Positions 10,640-24,551 of a stretch of DNA of 64,000 nt are shown piece by piece. Each line of letters opens with the position of its first letter. The first letter of the stretch is position 1. This stretch comes from Parietaria judaica (Eukaryota; Streptophyta; Magnoliopsida; Rosales; Urticaceae), in assembly GCA_954871525.1 (NCBI GenBank), contig OX940872.1:26321746-26385745 (forward strand). The letters run 5' to 3'. Position numbers and translations under genes: made by a program. The notes beneath the pieces were generated by a model. That model made no database searches and was not told where the DNA came from. It saw only the letters and a list, made by a program, of their open reading frames with translations.

Positions 10640-11124
10640 CAGGCCCGGCCCTTTTGGGAGGCCTACGAGGCCTGGGCCTTGGGCCCCCAAATTTTGGGGG
10701 CCCCCCAATTTTTTTTTTCATCAGTAAAAAAAAATTTAAACATTGCCCTTCCTCGTTATTCGTGTTGCTTCCTCGTTTCCCTCATTCGCTGCTCTGCGAC
10801 TCATAGCCTTGCTTCCGCTTCCTGCTCGTTTCATCCCATCAAGGTATTTTTTTTTATTGTTTTATACAACCAATTGCCTCACAGTGTCACACAAATTCTT
10901 TCTAGAATTTTTAATTAATATTGTAATTTTTTATTTGTTACTGCAGCAAGGGTTTAGCAAGTCAGCACAAGTCTTCAACAAATACAATCAAAATAAAAAG
11001 AAAATGAAAATTATATTGCGATTTGCAATCGAAGTGAGTGATGAATTATTTTGTCGTTAACTATTTTATGGGGCCCCACAATTTTATTTCGCCTAGGGCC
11101 CCCATGACCTTTGGGCCGGCCCTC
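10640..11124. mobile_element. Non-autonomous hAT-like element, 485 bp, 8-bp TSD
   Basis: The element is flanked by a perfect 8-bp direct repeat CTCCTAGT (10632-10639 and 11125-11132), the target-site duplication size of hAT transposons. The ends are near-inverted: CAGGCCCGGCCC at the left and, in reverse complement, GAGGGCCGGCCC at the right, followed on both sides by GGGCCCCC-AATTTT blocks. The two small ORFs inside have no transposase features, so the copy is non-autonomous. It sits in what may be an older LTR-like sequence. Confidence 0.85.
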
Positions 11125-11132
11125 CTCCTAGT

Positions 11133-12808
11133 CCTCCGTCCATTTTGAATTTGTGAAGCTGGACAGGATTTATGACGATTCTTCCCTTCCTCTTCTCTCA
11201 TGATGACGGGTAGCTTTTAGACTTTTAGTCCGGTAGCTTATATCATGGGCCTTACGATTGCCAGTTGCCTTAATGGGCTTTTCGGCTTCGTAAATGAGCT
11301 TATTTGAATAATATATATTCTTTCAAAGGCTTATTTGAATAATATATATTCTTTCAAACCTTTAATTTGTTGTGTTACGAATTTAATTAATTCATAACCC
11401 GTATGACGTGTCGCATTCAATAAAACGAGGAATTTGCTCACCAACAATTATATAAATAGAATTTGAAAAAAAAAACTCGTAATTAAATTATTGGAGCCTC
11501 AATTTTATTCCCGCTCAAAGTCTCTACATATTTAAGGTCGGCCTTGCTTATGAAGCTAAAAAATAAACTTAATAATCATCCCTAAAGTCAGTGATTTTCT
11601 TAGACGGTAAATGAGTTTAATCTTGGGCTAAAAATATCTCAAGCCGAACACTCAATAATCACCACCCCCAAAGTCAAGTTTATATTTTTTGTATAAACTT
11701 ATAGTATATGGGTTTGAAACGTGTTCTGGACACGACACCCTCTTAATTAAAACCGTAAACCCACATCCGGTTTTAATCCAATTGAATGTGAGTACTCGGA
11801 TCATAATACGATTTTCAATTCGGATATGGATTTTTTTTTAATGAGGACGTAATCTGATTTCGGGTTTCAAAAACGATTTTTGAACGTTTAGTTCACCCTA
11901 ACAAAAAAGTATTGTGGACTCAAAAGCTTGTTACGCTTTAGAAGTAGATGTGTGCAATGCAAATGAGAAACATATTAATTAAAAAATTGCACATGGATTT
12001 TGCGTCTAATTAAGTTCCTTGCTCGTTGGAAACATGGTAGAGTGTGGACAACAAGAGGCTTTCTTTTCTTGCTATCTTATTATTATTATTTTATTAATTT
12101 AGTCAATTGGAAACATCCGACTTATAACTAAACTAACGTGACCCTATTAAACCCGAGGGATCAAACATTTTTGCTGACTAGACTAGGATATTACCTATAA
12201 AATCTCCAATAAAATCCTTTCCCATATTTTCATTATTGACCCATATGCATAATTGCATATAATATAGAAAATGATCCTATCAAAATCAAATTCATATATT
12301 ATTTGATATACAGCGCGTAATATATTTTGTCTATTATTGACCATTTCTTAGACTAGCCAAGCAATAAGCAAAAGAATATATATACAATCCGTGAAATCCG
12401 CACAATTTTTTAATACATTATCCAATTAAAACCATTATTATATTATAGTATGCCGTAAATTTGTTATTTTATATTGTCCATGGAGTCGGGAGTACACGCA
12501 ATTGATTAATTTCGCTTAAACAATTAATCATCAAATATTGCATTGATTTTGTTTTATCGATTTGAAATTCGACTGTGATATAGAAACGTACTAGTGAGAA
12601 GCCTCTGGTCTGACTTATTCCACGCTTCCACAACCTCGTCACGATCATACCAGACTTCGGGCGAGCCCGACTAGACTGCGGATTGGATGAGGCAGAAATA
12701 CGTCCGACTCGACATGAAAAGTACATTCTCATCGGTAACACACAACAGTCAAAGCAAGTGTTACATTGCCTCGCGACGCATTGAACCGACGACACGCTCG
12801 AAAGTATT

Positions 12809-12842
<34 letters not shown>

Positions 12843-13554
12843 TATTTAATTAAGTATTCTCAACCCTTTCTATATAGAGGAGAACGTTGAGTTGGTCAAT
12901 TTTTTTGAGGCCCTTAAATTATTTAGAAATATTTTTGTTCATATTTAATTAAGTACAGATAGTATATATTATATATTATATATATAAAGAAAGCGCCGTC
13001 CTTGCTCGCCTATGGCTAGGGCCGGCCCCAGGGCAAAGAGAACATGGACACCATGTGGTGCATGTAGCTTGACTAGGCTTCTTGACTTTTAAGTGAATCT
13101 TATCCAAGCAATTAAGAGACCCCCGGGAAAGTGGACAACCAAATCTCTTCGATTAGAGAAAAATCCTACAAAGATAATCATATTCTCTTATTCCCCCGAT
13201 TTATCTATTTAAAATAGTCACAGTGAAAACTCCGTAAACTGGCACCTCGTTAACACGTCAAACCAAACCACATAAAATTATCTTGCGTTCTTAACGCTCG
13301 GTTCGCACCTTGTTTACCTTTCAATACATGATCTCCTCACCTTTAAATGTCATGGAAAAACATATTAACACCGAGACTTAGGCTAGGTTCCATGTTGATT
13401 TGCGTCTTTTTCTTTTTCTTTTTCTTCGGACTTCACCGTTTTCTCACCTGCAATTGTGAATTTTCTTTCATTTAGTACATTGGCTACAAAAAGAAAAAAG
13501 AAAGAAATTGAAAGGTGACACATATATTTCTTTATATATATATATATAATATTA
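11133..13554. other. Intergenic, AT-rich, with small repeats
   Basis: No gene recognised. There is a 31-bp tandem duplication (11298-11328 and 11329-11359), a (TA)n tract near 12812-12838, and at about 12890-13035 a fragment ending CTATGGCTAGGGCCGGCCCC, which resembles hAT-like termini and a related fragment at about 17210-17290. Confidence 0.5.
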
Positions 13555-13563
13555 TTATAAGAA

Positions 13564-14607
13564 GGGTAATTAGCGGCACAAGTGGTCAATGTTTTCGAAT
13601 TTCTTTAGGCATGATGCCAATGACCAAAAACGACGGCAAAAGTCCCCAATGTGCACTAATCACTCTAATCACAAAATTTCATCCAACTAATTGGATGATT
13701 TTTAGTCAAATGATGATGTGGCAGTGTTGACTGACACGCGGACATCTACGTGGCACGCCAAGTTGTCTTTTTTATAATAAAAAAAATTTGCCACGTCTTT
13801 TTATTTTATTTTATTTTAATTTTTTTTACGGGGACTACTTATTTTCTCGCCCTCTCCCACGTTTTCACGTGTACACTCTCTCTCTCTCTCTTTCTCTCTT
13901 TCCTAAGCTGTCCCACGTGTCATCCAAATAAGTAATCAAAATATTTTGTATTTGTATTTTGGAACCATGACCAAACCCAGATAAACAAAGCCCTAAATTA
14001 CTACATCAAAGGTATTTGTTGTCAAAATGTAATGGATATAACAATTTAAATAACAAACATATCCATTAATATGTGAGATATCTTTTCGATTATTATCCGT
14101 CATTTTTCGGATAGTGGTTGAAAATACTACTAAAGTTGTAAATAGTATCCTACTTATAAGTTTATTTTCGGTTAGTTGTTGAAAATACTACTAAAGTTGT
14201 AAATATTATCCTACTTATAAGTTTATTTTTGGGTAGTTGCTGAAAATACTACTAAAATTGTAAATATTATCCTACTTAAGAGTTTTAAATACTTACATCT
14301 TATGATAATTTAATAAAGTAAAATATATATGGAATAAATTTATGTATTTATTAACAATATCACGACTAATTAAATAATGATGTGGAAACAAATCAAAAAT
14401 TAAAAATGACGTGGCATGCCATGTTGTTGTCTGCGTGGCGGTCAACACTGCCACATCATTAGTTGACTAACATCCATCCAATTATTGGATGAAATTTTGT
14501 GATTAGAATGATTAGTGCACATTAGGGACTTTTGCCGTCGTTTTTAGATATTGGCATCATGCCTAAGGAAATTCGAAAACCTTGGCCACTTATGCCCCTA
14601 ATTACCC
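13564..14607. mobile_element. Mutator-like foldback element, 1044 bp, 9-bp TSD
   Basis: A perfect 9-bp direct repeat TTATAAGAA (13555-13563 and 14608-14616) flanks an element that begins GGGTAATTAGCGGCAC and ends with its near reverse complement. The arms stay complementary for about 230 bp (left 13564-13790, right 14400-14607) with a few mismatches. Long terminal inverted repeats and a 9-bp duplication are typical of Mutator-like (MULE) elements. No transposase is present. The centre holds a CT-rich tract (13875-13900) and three 61-bp tandem repeats. Confidence 0.9.
14104..14285. repeat. 61-bp tandem repeat, three copies
   Basis: The block GAAAATACTACTAAAGTTGT recurs at 14120, 14181 and 14242, so the period is 61 bp. 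Copies differ by a few bases. The array lies in the centre of the foldback element and is not coding. Confidence 0.85.
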
Positions 14608-14616
14608 TTATAAGAA

Positions 14617-16682
14617 TATGGGGTGATATAAGTAAGATGATCCATGTCCACAAGTAGGGGTACATGGTTAATTAAGTACGTACTTGTCGCCATCTGGGTT
14701 ATACACAGCACAAGTATATATATGGGCAACTAGCTAGTAATTGAGAGGCGATAGCCACTCCATTTGTTAGGTGGATATTGTTGGTCCATCTCACCTTTTC
14801 TGTGATCATTGCTCAATCAATAATATAATAGCGACAATAAATACGCAAATTAAACAAAAGAAAAAACTAGAGGCCATGCCTTATGGGGGACGAAAAGAGC
14901 CAACGGACACCATATCATTCATTATTATGCACAACGAAAGGCCATATATACTTTATATATATCCTTCGTGTTACTAGATGTATATAAATTACACACAATA
15001 TATAAATTAGGGATACTAGTAAAGATTAACTAATTATTGCGATTGTTAAGGTACGATTTCGTCGTGTCAATTTGCATTGATACGACGAAATCCATCTTTT
15101 TCGTTATTAAAACTCACTGTAGACTAAAGGCCTATTAACAAAGTCAAAAGGGTCCTCAACCTCAAGGGAAAAAGTCATTTTGATAAACGACAAACTCACT
15201 GTAGACTAAAGGTCTCGTCGATTAATGAAGAAGGTGTGGCCTTTAATCTACAACCCATTTTGATAAACGACAAAGATAGATTTCGTTGTATCAATATCAT
15301 AAAATTGAAGTGCAAAAATAATGATAGAAATACTTAAGGTCGAAAACTTTGAGGCGATGTATGTTTTCATCACATCACGTGATATTCGACCGACGTCCAT
15401 AAATAAAAAAATGGACGATAATATGTGTCGACTCACTTTTGATGATTTTAAAAAATTTACCTTTATTTCATTATTATTATTTTTTAGTTTAAATTTTTAT
15501 GTCTTAGTTGATCAAAAGTTTAGGTACTTATGTCATCAATCACCCATGGCCATGAATGAATAAATAGAAGATGAGGCTATCAAAGGACGGGACCGCAAGT
15601 TTTTTGGATTAGCTTATATATAATGTCACCCTCACTGCGATAAAAGGAAAATATCTACAGTTCGTAATCGTATCCCTTTATTTTTGTTAAACAAAATAAA
15701 TAATTTATATATTTATTTGTTGCTTTCGATATAGGTGTAAAATAATTGATAAGTACAGTATGCGTTTATCACGATATTAATTGTTTATCTAATCTATTTT
15801 TGTTTAAGAGATTAGTGCGACTGATTTATTATAATGATTACTTGTTTTCTTAATTTCACTTTAGTTTTAACTGTATTGCTAAATATTATCTGAGACTAAC
15901 TAGAATTTCATTTCTCATATATAATATATACATATATATTTTTATTTTAGTTTTACGTCTCTGATCACTTGATGCGTAAATTGATGGAATTAGACGTGTA
16001 CAATACCAACAATACAAAAACAAATATTGCATGTCTTAACAATAAAACTAACCATATAATATGAGAAGAAATTAATTGTGTTTAGAAGAAGAAATGGATT
16101 AACGTAGACGTTGATGGTAATAATAAAAAATAAAAAAATAAATAAAAAGTTGCAATAATTCTATTTTTCGCCTAGTCATCCCGACTTAAATTTATTGGTC
16201 CGACCCGGGTACAACATGTAGTGATATAAAATCATGTAATTATATCAAGTATTTTCTAAAGCCACGTCACAAAGTTTTGAAGAGGCTAACATTGACCGCT
16301 AATAAATAGTACGATGGAATGGAGAGAGAAGAAGAAGAAGAAATAATGTATGTCATACTCATAGCGTGCTCTATATGAAATGGATCTGCCTTTTGTTGAA
16401 TTTTCCATACACTTCTTCACCAAAAAATTAAATTTAATTAAAATAACTTGGAAAAACGCGGTTGGATTTGCACGAGATTAGTGTGGTAAATGTGTGTTTA
16501 AAACGCGCTGACGTGTCATTGCATGCATTTTCTGCTTGGCCCAAACTCCAAATAATCAATATAATATTAATATGAGTGAGAACCTAAACTTGGACCAACT
16601 CACAAGACACAAGTTTAAAATAAATAAAAACAACGGTAAAAGTATCTTAAGTCAAAACACATTTTATTGTCTATTATAGTTA
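14617..16682. other. Intergenic, no gene seen
   Basis: AT-rich sequence. A short inverted repeat around 15050-15095 (GATTTCGTCGT against ACGACGAAATC) and a repeated phrase AAACTCACTGTAGACTAAAGG (about 15110 and 15190) suggest remains of a small element. A GA-rich microsatellite lies at 16322-16342. ORFs here are short and unrecognised. Confidence 0.5.
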
Positions 16683-16691
16683 TATAATAAA

Positions 16692-16997
16692 GGGAAACTT
16701 CATAAAACATCCCTCAAAACACCATAAATTATTTTATTACACCTCAAAACATCATAATTGGAAATACATCCTTTTTAAATTTTATGTACCAAAATACCCT
16801 TAATTGTGTCCATTTTTCCGGACGCGACTTGTCCATTTTTCAGGATGCAATATGTCCATTTTTCAGGACACAATATGTAAATTTTGAAAGGGTATTTTGG
16901 TACATAAAATTTAAAAAGGATGTTTTTCCAATTATGATATTTTGAGGTGTAGTAAAATAATTTATGGTGTTTTGAGGGATGTTTTATGAAGTTTCCC
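16692..16997. mobile_element. Foldback MITE, 306 bp, 9-bp TSD
   Basis: The direct repeat TATAATAAA (16683-16691 and 16998-17006) flanks a nearly perfect palindrome. The arms (GGGAAACTTCATAAAACATC and reverse complement) run about 120-130 bp each, leaving a short centre with three related blocks of the type GTCCATTTTTC. The 9-bp duplication suggests mobilisation by a Mutator-like transposase. Its terminal sequence differs from the GCGGC elements, so it is another family. Confidence 0.9.
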
Positions 16998-17006
16998 TAT
17001 AATAAA

Positions 17007-17590
17007 TAAATAAATAAATAACGAGTGTTGATAATGCTAAGTAGAGTAACGAATGCTTGTACAAGAAAAAGTAAACGAAAAATATGCGTCTTTAATTCTG
17101 TCAACTTCGAGTACATGGCCGGGCTTGAATTGATCGTTTGTGTCGGGACTCTAGGTTAAGTAAATTTCCGGGACCCATAAAGTACTTATTTGCACATTTT
17201 AATTAAATACACAATATGTAAAATAAAAATAAAAAAATAAGGCCCTCAAATTTTAGAACCTAAAGCGCTGACCTTACTCACCTATGGCCAGGTTCGGGCC
17301 TGTTCGAGTACTTTTCTCACTATTTTTTGTTTTCTTCATTTAACCTATATCATCTCAATTGATAAAAAATTGAAGTACTTATCCCGTCAATATCCTCATA
17401 TTTATTAACTAGATTCGGATATTCCACTTTTGGGGATTAATCATATGGATTATGGATAATTAGGGGGTTAATAAAAAATAAATAAAATAATAATAAGAAT
17501 AATAAAGAGAAAACGACAAAGAGAATAGATTTAAGAAGGAAATGCGAAGGAGCAAATTGTGAGTTGATAATTGGGCAAAAGAGCCTGACG
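17007..17590. other. Intergenic / upstream of CIPK1
   Basis: AT-rich, with a hAT-like terminal fragment around 17210-17290 related to that near 12900-13035. The CIPK1 promoter should be here or just downstream; I see no convincing TATA box. A CT-rich leader precedes the start codon (17600-17690). Confidence 0.45.
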
Positions 17591-17690
17591 AACAGCTTCA
17601 CCAACTCTCTCTCTCCTCTTCAAGCTCGTTTGCGTGCTCCATCGTCTTCGTCTTCTTCGTCGTCATCATCGAATAGATTATCATATAAAA

Positions 17691-20653
<2,963 letters not shown>

Positions 20654-21402
20654 ATTCCCGCGGCCGAAGATCTGATATTCAGCTGATAGATATATACATG
20701 TATACGTGTGTGTATATATATATTCCCTTTTGGAAGCTTAAATTCTATTGTTTTAGGTGTACAAATTTGTTCAGGTTACGCGTAGATATGTAAGTATACA
20801 CGAAAATAGAAGAAAGTAGTTGCAGCTCAGTAGCTTTATATATATAGAAGGCAGTATATATAAGTTTTTGTTAAACAAAAAATGTAAACGAAAAAAGAAA
20901 GAGAACCATTTCGAGAGTGATTTGGCCGGAAATCGAAGACTGATCTCAGTTCTTTGCTTTGTTCGACCGAAGATCCCGAAAAGCTATGCGCTACGAATAT
21001 TGGAGAAAAGACAGAGCTCGGACACCCGAACTTGGGAGTCGGGGGCGATGGCGTGAATCCGAGACGGGAGAGGACCCTTTTAATTGATATCATATTCGCT
21101 CTCTTCTAATATTCTTGAAATCACGAAATGAGCGCATAAGATGTGACTAAAAAGTGTAATATGCGTTGCATTTCAATCGTCCTTTGCGAGTTTTCATGTT
21201 AAGAAAATGATTCACGAAAATCTCATCATCATCATCGATATTCGATACTAGTATACATGTCTAATTGGTAGCGAAACTTGGAAAAATGAGCCATTGACGC
21301 GGACCACTTAATTACGAACCATTATTTTTGTCCCGAAAAAAATAGTCTTGAAATATACATAGGAAAAACTTATACTTTGTAGTACTTCTGCCGCAAAGGT
21401 CC
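20654..21402. other. CIPK1 3' region and upstream of the P450
   Basis: Contains the CIPK1 3' UTR (no certain poly-A site) and then AT-rich sequence. A (CAT)n-like stretch lies at 21222-21236. No gene seen; the ORFs around 20820-21090 are not recognised. Confidence 0.5.
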
Positions 21403-21440
21403 CTATATATAGGCTCCAAAAAAGTCAACGGGTTGACTAA
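21403..21440 (+). promoter_or_regulatory. P450 promoter: TATA box and paired W-box cores
   Basis: CTATATATAGG at about 21403-21413 lies roughly 90 bases before the P450 start codon. Just after it GTCAACGGGTTGACT (21425-21439) presents two W-box cores (TTGAC) in inverted orientation, the WRKY-binding site type common in defence genes. Whether these sites, downstream of the TATA box, act is unknown. Confidence 0.5.
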
Positions 21441-21501
21441 AATGTGAGTGATAGCAATAAGTACCTAATCATAAAAATCTCATAAAATAAAAAACACAAC
21501 C

Positions 21502-24030
21502 ATGGAAGACCTCTCTCTCTACCTCATAACCACCCTCGTCGTCGCTCTCATCTTCTTCACTTTCCGACCAAAACAGAACCGCCTCCCGCCGGGCCCGTGG
21601 GCTCTCCCCGTCATCGGCCACCTCCACCTCCTCAAGCCCCCCTTCCACCGCACCCTACGCCGCCTCTCCCGCCGCCACGGCCCCATCTTCTCCCTCCGCT
21701 TCGGCTCCCGCCCCGTCATCGTCATATCCTCCGCCGCCGCCGCCGAGGAGTGCTTCACCAAGAACGACGCCGTCCTCGCCGCCCGCCCGCGCTTCTTCGT
21801 CGGCCAGCAGCTAGGCTACAACCACAGCATTATGTCCACCGCCTCCTACAGCCCCCACTGGCGCAACCTCCGCCGCATCGCCGCCGACCAGATCTTCTCC
21901 CCCGCCCGGCTCCGCGCCTTCTCCGCCGTCCGCAACAACGAGGTCACCCGCCTACTGCGCGCGATCAGCGGGTCCGCGCGCGCCACGGTGGAGCTCAAGT
22001 CCGCGTTCTCGGAGATGGCGTTCAACTTGGCCATGAGGATGGTCGCGGGGAAAAGGTACCACGGCGACAACGTCACCGACGAGGACGACGGAAAAGCGTC
22101 GCAGTTCCGGGCGATCATGAAGGAGATCATGTCGTACGGCGGGGCGTCGAACGCCGGAGATTTCCTGCCGGTGCTGAGGTGGGCCGGCAGCTTCGAGAAG
22201 AGGGTGAAGGAGCTGGCGAAGAGGACGGACTCGTTCTTGCAGGGGTTGGTGGAGGAGAAACGGAGAGGAAACGAGGACGTTTCGAGCACCATGATCGCTC
22301 ACCTGCTTTCTCTTCAGGATTCTCAGCCGGAATATTACACCGACGAAGTCATCAAAGGCTTCATACTGGTCAGTCACTCACACACACACCTTTTTTATAT
22401 ACTATATGGGACAAGGAATCGATTTTCGCAATTAATCGAGCGAGTTATCGCTGAAAATCACTCGTCGATAACTTATCTCCTTGAGCGATTTATCGCTGAA
22501 ATTATCGCTGAAAACCACTTCTCGATAACGTATCTCCTCTAATCGTTGTCGTTTTATAGTTATCGCAATTTTCCGATTCAAAAAATAAACTACTTATCTC
22601 TCGAACTTAACAAGTGTATATCTTTAAAAAATAAATTATTTTTCAGTCAAAAACGGCAAGTCAAGTATACTATATAGTATATACTAAATAAGATAAAGAC
22701 GCACACTTTTTTTTTTATGTAAATGTATATACTAAGTTCGAATATTTAAAGCTTAAATAATTTTATATTATATATAATGGAATAGGAGAGTGGAGAGCAA
22801 GTGGAAAGATATAATATAATTTATATCGCAATTATTGTCTTTGAAAAGTAGTATAATATTAGTGCTAATGTTGCGTTTTAAACTTGATTTCCTCTACAGA
22901 GTATAATATAATAACATAAGTTTATACTTTATTTATACACGCTTTGTTGAACTAACACAGAAACATTATTATGTAATGATTATTGATTCCACATATGAAC
23001 ATAGTTTTTTTTTTTTCGGTCATTTAGTTACAGCACGTAAAAGATGTTTTGTAAAAAAAAAAAAAAAACCCTAAAAAATTCAAGATATAAAAGATTACAA
23101 AAGTAAGAAATTAAAATCAGATTTTAGAGTGATACGACCCTGTCTCATCAATTAAAAATCGGAGCACGCCGCGGATAGCCCACGAATCGCAAATATGGTG
23201 GTTTAAAATCGACGCTTAGTTAATGTTTTATTAAAAACTACTGCAGAAAAACCGTAAACCGCATAAAATTACATAATATAACTCTTAAATATCGTATCGG
23301 TACTCATATAAATTTCAATTTATTTATAACAAATATATATATATTCCTATTTCCTATTATATCTAAATACTATAGTTGTTACGAAAATATTATATTTACC
23401 GTTTACCGACAGACAGTACTATTGGGCGGGACCGACACAACCGCGGTGACTCTGGAGTGGGCGATGGCCAATCTGCTGAACCACCCGAGCACGCTCGCCA
23501 AGGCCAGAGCCGAGATCGAAATCCGAGTCGGCGATCACCGGTTGGTGGAAGAATCCGACCTCCCCAATCTCCCATACCTCCAATGCATCATCAAGGAGAG
23601 CCTCCGCCTGTACCCCACCGCGCCCCTCCTCCTCCCCCACTGCGCCTCTGCCGACTGCCAGATCGCCGGCTTCCACGTGCCACGTGACGCCATCGTGCTG
23701 TTCAACGCGTGGGCCATCCACAGGGACCCCGAGGTGTGGACCCGCGCCGAGGAGTTCGAGCCCGAGCGGTTCGGCAAGGATGGCAGCGGGGAGGGTCGGG
23801 GGCTGATGGCGTTTGGGCTGGGGCGGAGAGCGTGCCCGGGAATGGGGCTGGCGCAGCGGGTGGTGGGGGTGACACTGGGGTCGCTGGTGCAGTGCTTCGA
23901 GTGGGAGAGGGTGGCCGGGGAGGAGGAGGCGGTGGACATGCGGGAGGGGAGAGGCTCCACCATGCCCAAGGTGGTGCCCTTGGAGGCACGGTGGAAGCCG
24001 CGCCCTATCGTCGCCGCACTACTCTCTTGA
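21502..24030 (+). CDS. Cytochrome P450, CYP81-like monooxygenase
   Basis: Two exons, 21502-22368 and 23413-24030, joined in phase 0 across a 1044-bp AT-rich intron, give 494 residues. It has an N-terminal membrane anchor (residues 4-21), the proline hinge PPGP (29-32), C-helix WRNLRR, I-helix GGTDTT (294-299), K-helix E-x-x-R in KESLR, PERF, and the haem loop FGLGRRACPG with the cysteine ligand near 430. The spacing and the phase 0 intron just before the I-helix fit A-type plant P450s; details such as NAWAIHRDP point to CYP81. CYP81 enzymes hydroxylate specialised metabolites (isoflavonoids, indole glucosinolates, lignans); the substrate cannot be read here. The exons are strikingly GC-rich against the AT-rich surroundings. 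Confidence 0.93.
22425..22545. repeat. Imperfect repeats in the P450 intron
   Basis: The phrases TTATCGCTGAAAA and TCGATAACTTATCTCCT recur two to three times between 22441 and 22541. The motif TCGATAAC also makes up the 77-bp repeat at 42041-42180. It lies just inside the 5' end of the intron and is not coding. Confidence 0.55.
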
Positions 24031-24551
24031 TCATTGATTGTTCGTGACACAAATACTTTTTTTTTCTTTTCAATAACTAATGATAATTCTAATTTTTTAT
24101 TTTAACCGGACAAAATATTAATATATTTTTCTCTTATATATAAGACATGTACTTTTATTAATTTTTGTGGTGCCTTATCTTATACACGAGAAAAAAGTAT
24201 TAATATTTTTTCTTATTAAAACAAAAAATGCATATTTAACGTTAGTTTTTCAAACATTTTTAATAGTTATGCCGCTAATATAAAATAAAAATTAGCATAA
24301 AATTATCTTATACACGAGAGAAAAATATTAATATTTTTTCTATTAAAACAAAAAAAAATACATATTTAACGTTAGTTTTTCAAACATTTTTAATATTTAT
24401 GCCGCTAATATAAAATAAAAATTAACATCAAATTATACAAAGATAATTTTCACTTATATAATTTTAATTGTGGCTATGTCATATATATATAGTGTGTACA
24501 GACCAATCATATTACTTGAAAAAGAATGAAGAAATGAAAAAAAAAAAAAGT
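24031..24551. repeat. 128-bp tandem duplication in the P450-RABG interval
   Basis: Two head-to-tail copies (about 24177-24304 and 24305-24430) share TTATACACGAG, a TTAATATTTTTTCT block, AACGTTAGTTTTTCAAACA and TATGCCGCTAATATAAAATA. Period 128 bp. Each copy ends with a GCCGC motif like the foldback termini, so it may derive from one. The P450 3' UTR and the RABG 3' UTR (minus) must also lie here; the two genes converge. Confidence 0.8.

Noticed and set aside
10679..11060. Two small ORFs inside the hAT-like element
   Set aside because: Low-complexity or hydrophobic, no transposase motif, frames overlap each other.
12469..12795. 108-codon minus-strand ORF with Cys-rich start
   Set aside because: No family recognised, no neighbouring exon or promoter, in a region of small repeats; too weak to call a gene.
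21597..22454. 285-codon His/Pro/Arg-rich ORF over the P450 first exon
   Set aside because: Out-of-frame shadow of GC-rich P450 exon 1; the P450 frame has all family motifs.
22369..22542. P450 exon 1 reading through to a stop at 22542
   Set aside because: The extra residues are intron sequence; a GT donor at 22369 and the I-helix exon at 23413 join in phase.
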